In this document: positions 33,633-35,220 of the stretch, in pieces
Position numbering within the stretch: the stretch's first letter is position 1
Layout of the letters: each line of letters opens with the position of its first letter
Assembly (NCBI GenBank): GCA_026393755.1
Contig: JAPKZO010000001.1
Coordinates: forward strand, 1-35,220
Length of the DNA stretch: 35,220 bases
DNA from: Acidobacteriota bacterium
Lineage (GTDB): Bacteria > Acidobacteriota > Vicinamibacteria > Vicinamibacterales > JAKQTR01
Direction of reading: 5' to 3'
Made by a program: the position numbers and the translations under genes
Notes under the pieces: model-generated
What the model was told of the DNA's origin: nothing
Seen by the model: the letters and a program-made list of their open reading frames with translations, nothing else
Databases searched by the model: none

Positions 33633-34874
33633 TCAGCCGTCAAAGCGGCGCATTAGGATGGCGGCATTGGTCCCGCCAAACCCGAACGAATTCGACAACG
33701 CGTACGTGAGGGGGGCGGTGCGGGCCTTCCAGGGGATGTAGTCGAGATCGCACTCGGGATCGGGCGTGTCCTGGTTGATCGTCGGCGGCATCGTCTGGTG
33801 ACGAATGGCGAGGGCGATGATGGCGGCTTCGAGGCCGCCGGAGGCGCCGAGCAGATGGCCGGTCATCGACTTGGTGGACGACACGGCCACGCGGCGGGCG
33901 TGCTCACCAAAGAGCGTCTTGATGGCGAGCGTCTCCAGCCGGTCGTTGAAGGGGGTCGACGTCCCATGCGCGTTGATGTAGTTCACCTGCGCGGGAGTCG
34001 CGCCGGCCGAGCTGATCGCCATGCTCATGGCGCGAATGGCGCCATCGCCGTCGTCCGATGGCGCGGTGATGTGAAACGCATCGGCGGTCATGCCGTAACC
34101 GACGACCTCCGCGTAGATGCTTGCGCCGCGGCGACGGGCCTGCTCGAGTTCCTCGAGCACCAGCACGCCGGCGCCCTCGCCCATGACAAAGCCGTCGCGG
34201 TCCTTGTCGAACGGGCGGCTGGCCCGCTCCGGCTCGCCGTTGCGCGTCGAGAGCGCCCGCATGGCGGCAAATCCACCGACCGCCAGGGGCGTAATCGCCG
34301 CCTCTGAGCCGCCGACGATCATCGCGTCGGCCGCACCGCGCTTGATGATCTCGTAGGCATCGCCCACCGCGTGCGCGGACGCCGAGCACGCCGTGCACGT
34401 GGCCAGGTTCGGGCCCTTGGCGCCCAGGCGAATCGAGACCTGGCCGGACGCCAGGTTGATGATGGACGCCGGAATGAAGAACGGCGAGATCTTCCGCGGG
34501 CCGCCTTCGAGCAGCGCCTTGTGCTCGCGCTCGATGGTGCCGAATCCGCCGATGCCCGAGGCAATGAACACGCCGATGCGAGTCGCATTGTCCGGCCCGA
34601 TGACGAGTCCCGCATCGGTCACCGCGAATCGGGAGGCGGCAATCGCGTAGTGGATGAAGACGTCCATCTTCTTGACGTCCTTCTTCTCCACGAACTGCAG
34701 CGGGTCGAAATCCTTGACTTCGTGCGCGATCTGCGCGGCGAACGCCGAGGGGTCGAACTTCGTAATGCGGCCCGCGCCACTGCGGCCCGCGCAGAGACCC
34801 GCCCATGTCACGTCGGTGCCGACGCCAAGCGGCGACACCAACCCGACGCCCGTCACAACAACGCGCCTGTTCAC
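33633..34874 (-). CDS. fabF: 3-oxoacyl-[acyl-carrier-protein] synthase II
   Basis: This 413-residue condensing enzyme elongates acyl-ACP with malonyl-ACP in fatty-acid synthesis. The catalytic triad is visible: Cys163 in [18 protein letters not shown], His in [12 protein letters not shown], and His in [15 protein letters not shown]. The start [17 protein letters not shown] and the end [17 protein letters not shown] are canonical, and length and Cys position equal those of E. coli FabF. GTG 34874 is chosen for the GGAGG 5 nt upstream; the frame extends eight codons further from a TTG. It is 24 bp after acpP and 19 bp before etfB. Confidence 0.97.
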   Translation of the reverse strand: MNRRVVVTGVGLVSPLGVGTDVTWAGLCAGRSGAGRITKFDPSAFAAQIAHEVKDFDPLQFVEKKDVKKMDVFIHYAIAASRFAVTDAGLVIGPDNATRIGVFIASGIGGFGTIEREHKALLEGGPRKISPFFIPASIINLASGQVSIRLGAKGPNLATCTACSASAHAVGDAYEIIKRGAADAMIVGGSEAAITPLAVGGFAAMRALSTRNGEPERASRPFDKDRDGFVMGEGAGVLVLEELEQARRRGASIYAEVVGYGMTADAFHITAPSDDGDGAIRAMSMAISSAGATPAQVNYINAHGTSTPFNDRLETLAIKTLFGEHARRVAVSSTKSMTGHLLGASGGLEAAIIALAIRHQTMPPTINQDTPDPECDLDYIPWKARTAPLTYALSNSFGFGGTNAAILMRRFDG

Positions 34875-34898
34875 CTGAGCCTCCGTCGGGACGCCCAA

Positions 34899-35141
34899 CT
34901 ACTTCTTTTTCGAGTGGGCTTCGATGTAATCGATGGCTTCCTTCACGCGGGTGATCTTCTCGGCGTCCTCATCCGGGATCTCGATCCCGAACTCCTCTTC
35001 GAACGCCATCACCAGCTCGACCGTGTCGAGCGAGTCCGCGCCGAGATCGTCCACGAACGACGCGTCCTGCGTCACTTCTTCTTCGTCGACGCCCAGCTGG
35101 TCCACAATGATCTTCTTGACCTTGTCAGCAACCGCAGACAT
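34899..35141 (-). CDS. acpP: Acyl carrier protein
   Basis: This 80-residue acidic carrier holds growing acyl chains on a phosphopantetheine arm. The attachment site is Ser37 in [20 protein letters not shown], and the rest ([20 protein letters not shown]) is standard. It differs only in a Lys-rich end (AHSKKK). ATG 35141 follows AGGAGG, which shares bases with the fabG stop codon. The order fabG-acpP-fabF is the classic cluster found in most bacteria. Confidence 0.98.
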   Translation of the reverse strand: MSAVADKVKKIIVDQLGVDEEEVTQDASFVDDLGADSLDTVELVMAFEEEFGIEIPDEDAEKITRVKEAIDYIEAHSKKK

Positions 35142-35149
35142 GCATCCTC

Positions 35150-35220
35150 CTACGTATACATCCCGCCGTTGACGGCAAGGACCTGCCCCGTGATGTACGA
35201 AGCCTCGTTCGAGGCCAGGA
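35150..35220 (-). CDS. fabG: 3-oxoacyl-[acyl-carrier-protein] reductase, C-terminal part only
   Basis: Only the last 23 codons are within the window, reading [20 protein letters not shown] and ending YT with TAG at 35150-35152. This matches the C-terminus of FabG and related short-chain dehydrogenases (ASxEAxYITGQVLxVNGGM). Position directly before acpP, with a gap of 8 bp, supports fabG. The catalytic part is outside the window. Confidence 0.9.
   Translation of the reverse strand, partial: LASNEASYITGQVLAVNGGMYT

Overview
The window is a high-GC bacterial chromosome segment (GC-rich third codon positions in every intact gene). It most likely comes from an Acidobacteriota, perhaps a Vicinamibacteria-type lineage. 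The best taxonomic clue is the secreted protein at 22500-24089, which resembles the acidobacterial VWFA-related family. The envelope genes (lptE, a Spinster-type MFS carrier, pilT) fit a Gram-negative cell. No rRNA, tRNA, CRISPR array, phage gene or intact insertion sequence was seen.

The first third (1 to about 10.4 kb) is an accessory, partly decayed zone. It holds an XRE regulator fragment overlapping a membrane-protein gene, a secreted OmpH/Skp-like protein, and a higBA toxin-antitoxin pair followed by a small gene broken at a C8 tract. Next come three small membrane proteins, an MFS transporter and a CPBP intramembrane protease. Several gene remnants are scattered among them: two 5'-truncated genes lying back to back at about 6.44 kb, a frameshifted DUF418-like gene, and the N-terminus of an AMP-binding enzyme. 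A secreted protein of unknown function closes the zone.

The middle (10.6-22.5 kb) is mainly housekeeping. It carries an ABC exporter pair with a 4-bp overlap, then rsmE divergent from a Ser/Thr kinase with a C-terminal zinc ribbon. The kinase is followed by ilvE, pilT, recX, alaS and a lytic transglycosylase. A 60-nt palindromic repeat separates the transglycosylase from a convergent HD-GYP phosphodiesterase. rpsT follows.

The right end (22.5-35.2 kb) is all on the minus strand. Read in transcription order it is fabG (partial), acpP, fabF, etfB, etfA, a membrane Fe-S oxidoreductase, a lysophospholipid acyltransferase-like gene and a histone-deacetylase-family gene. Most junctions overlap by 1-4 bp or lie within 25 bp. 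leuS, with its own -10 box on top of the previous stop codon, then starts the leuS-lptE-holA group, and the VWFA-like gene follows. The cluster puts fatty-acid synthesis beside a complete route from electron-transfer flavoprotein to the quinone pool, plus a phospholipid acyltransferase. This suggests coordinated control of membrane-lipid synthesis and acyl-chain redox chemistry.

Several genes (higB, rsmE, alaS, leuS) have a good -10 hexamer only 6-9 nt before the start codon and no Shine-Dalgarno, which suggests leaderless mRNAs. I did not find a clearly new defence or mobile system. The most interesting items are the fab-etf-deacetylase operon, the palindromic repeat, the leaderless starts and the gene-decay scars.
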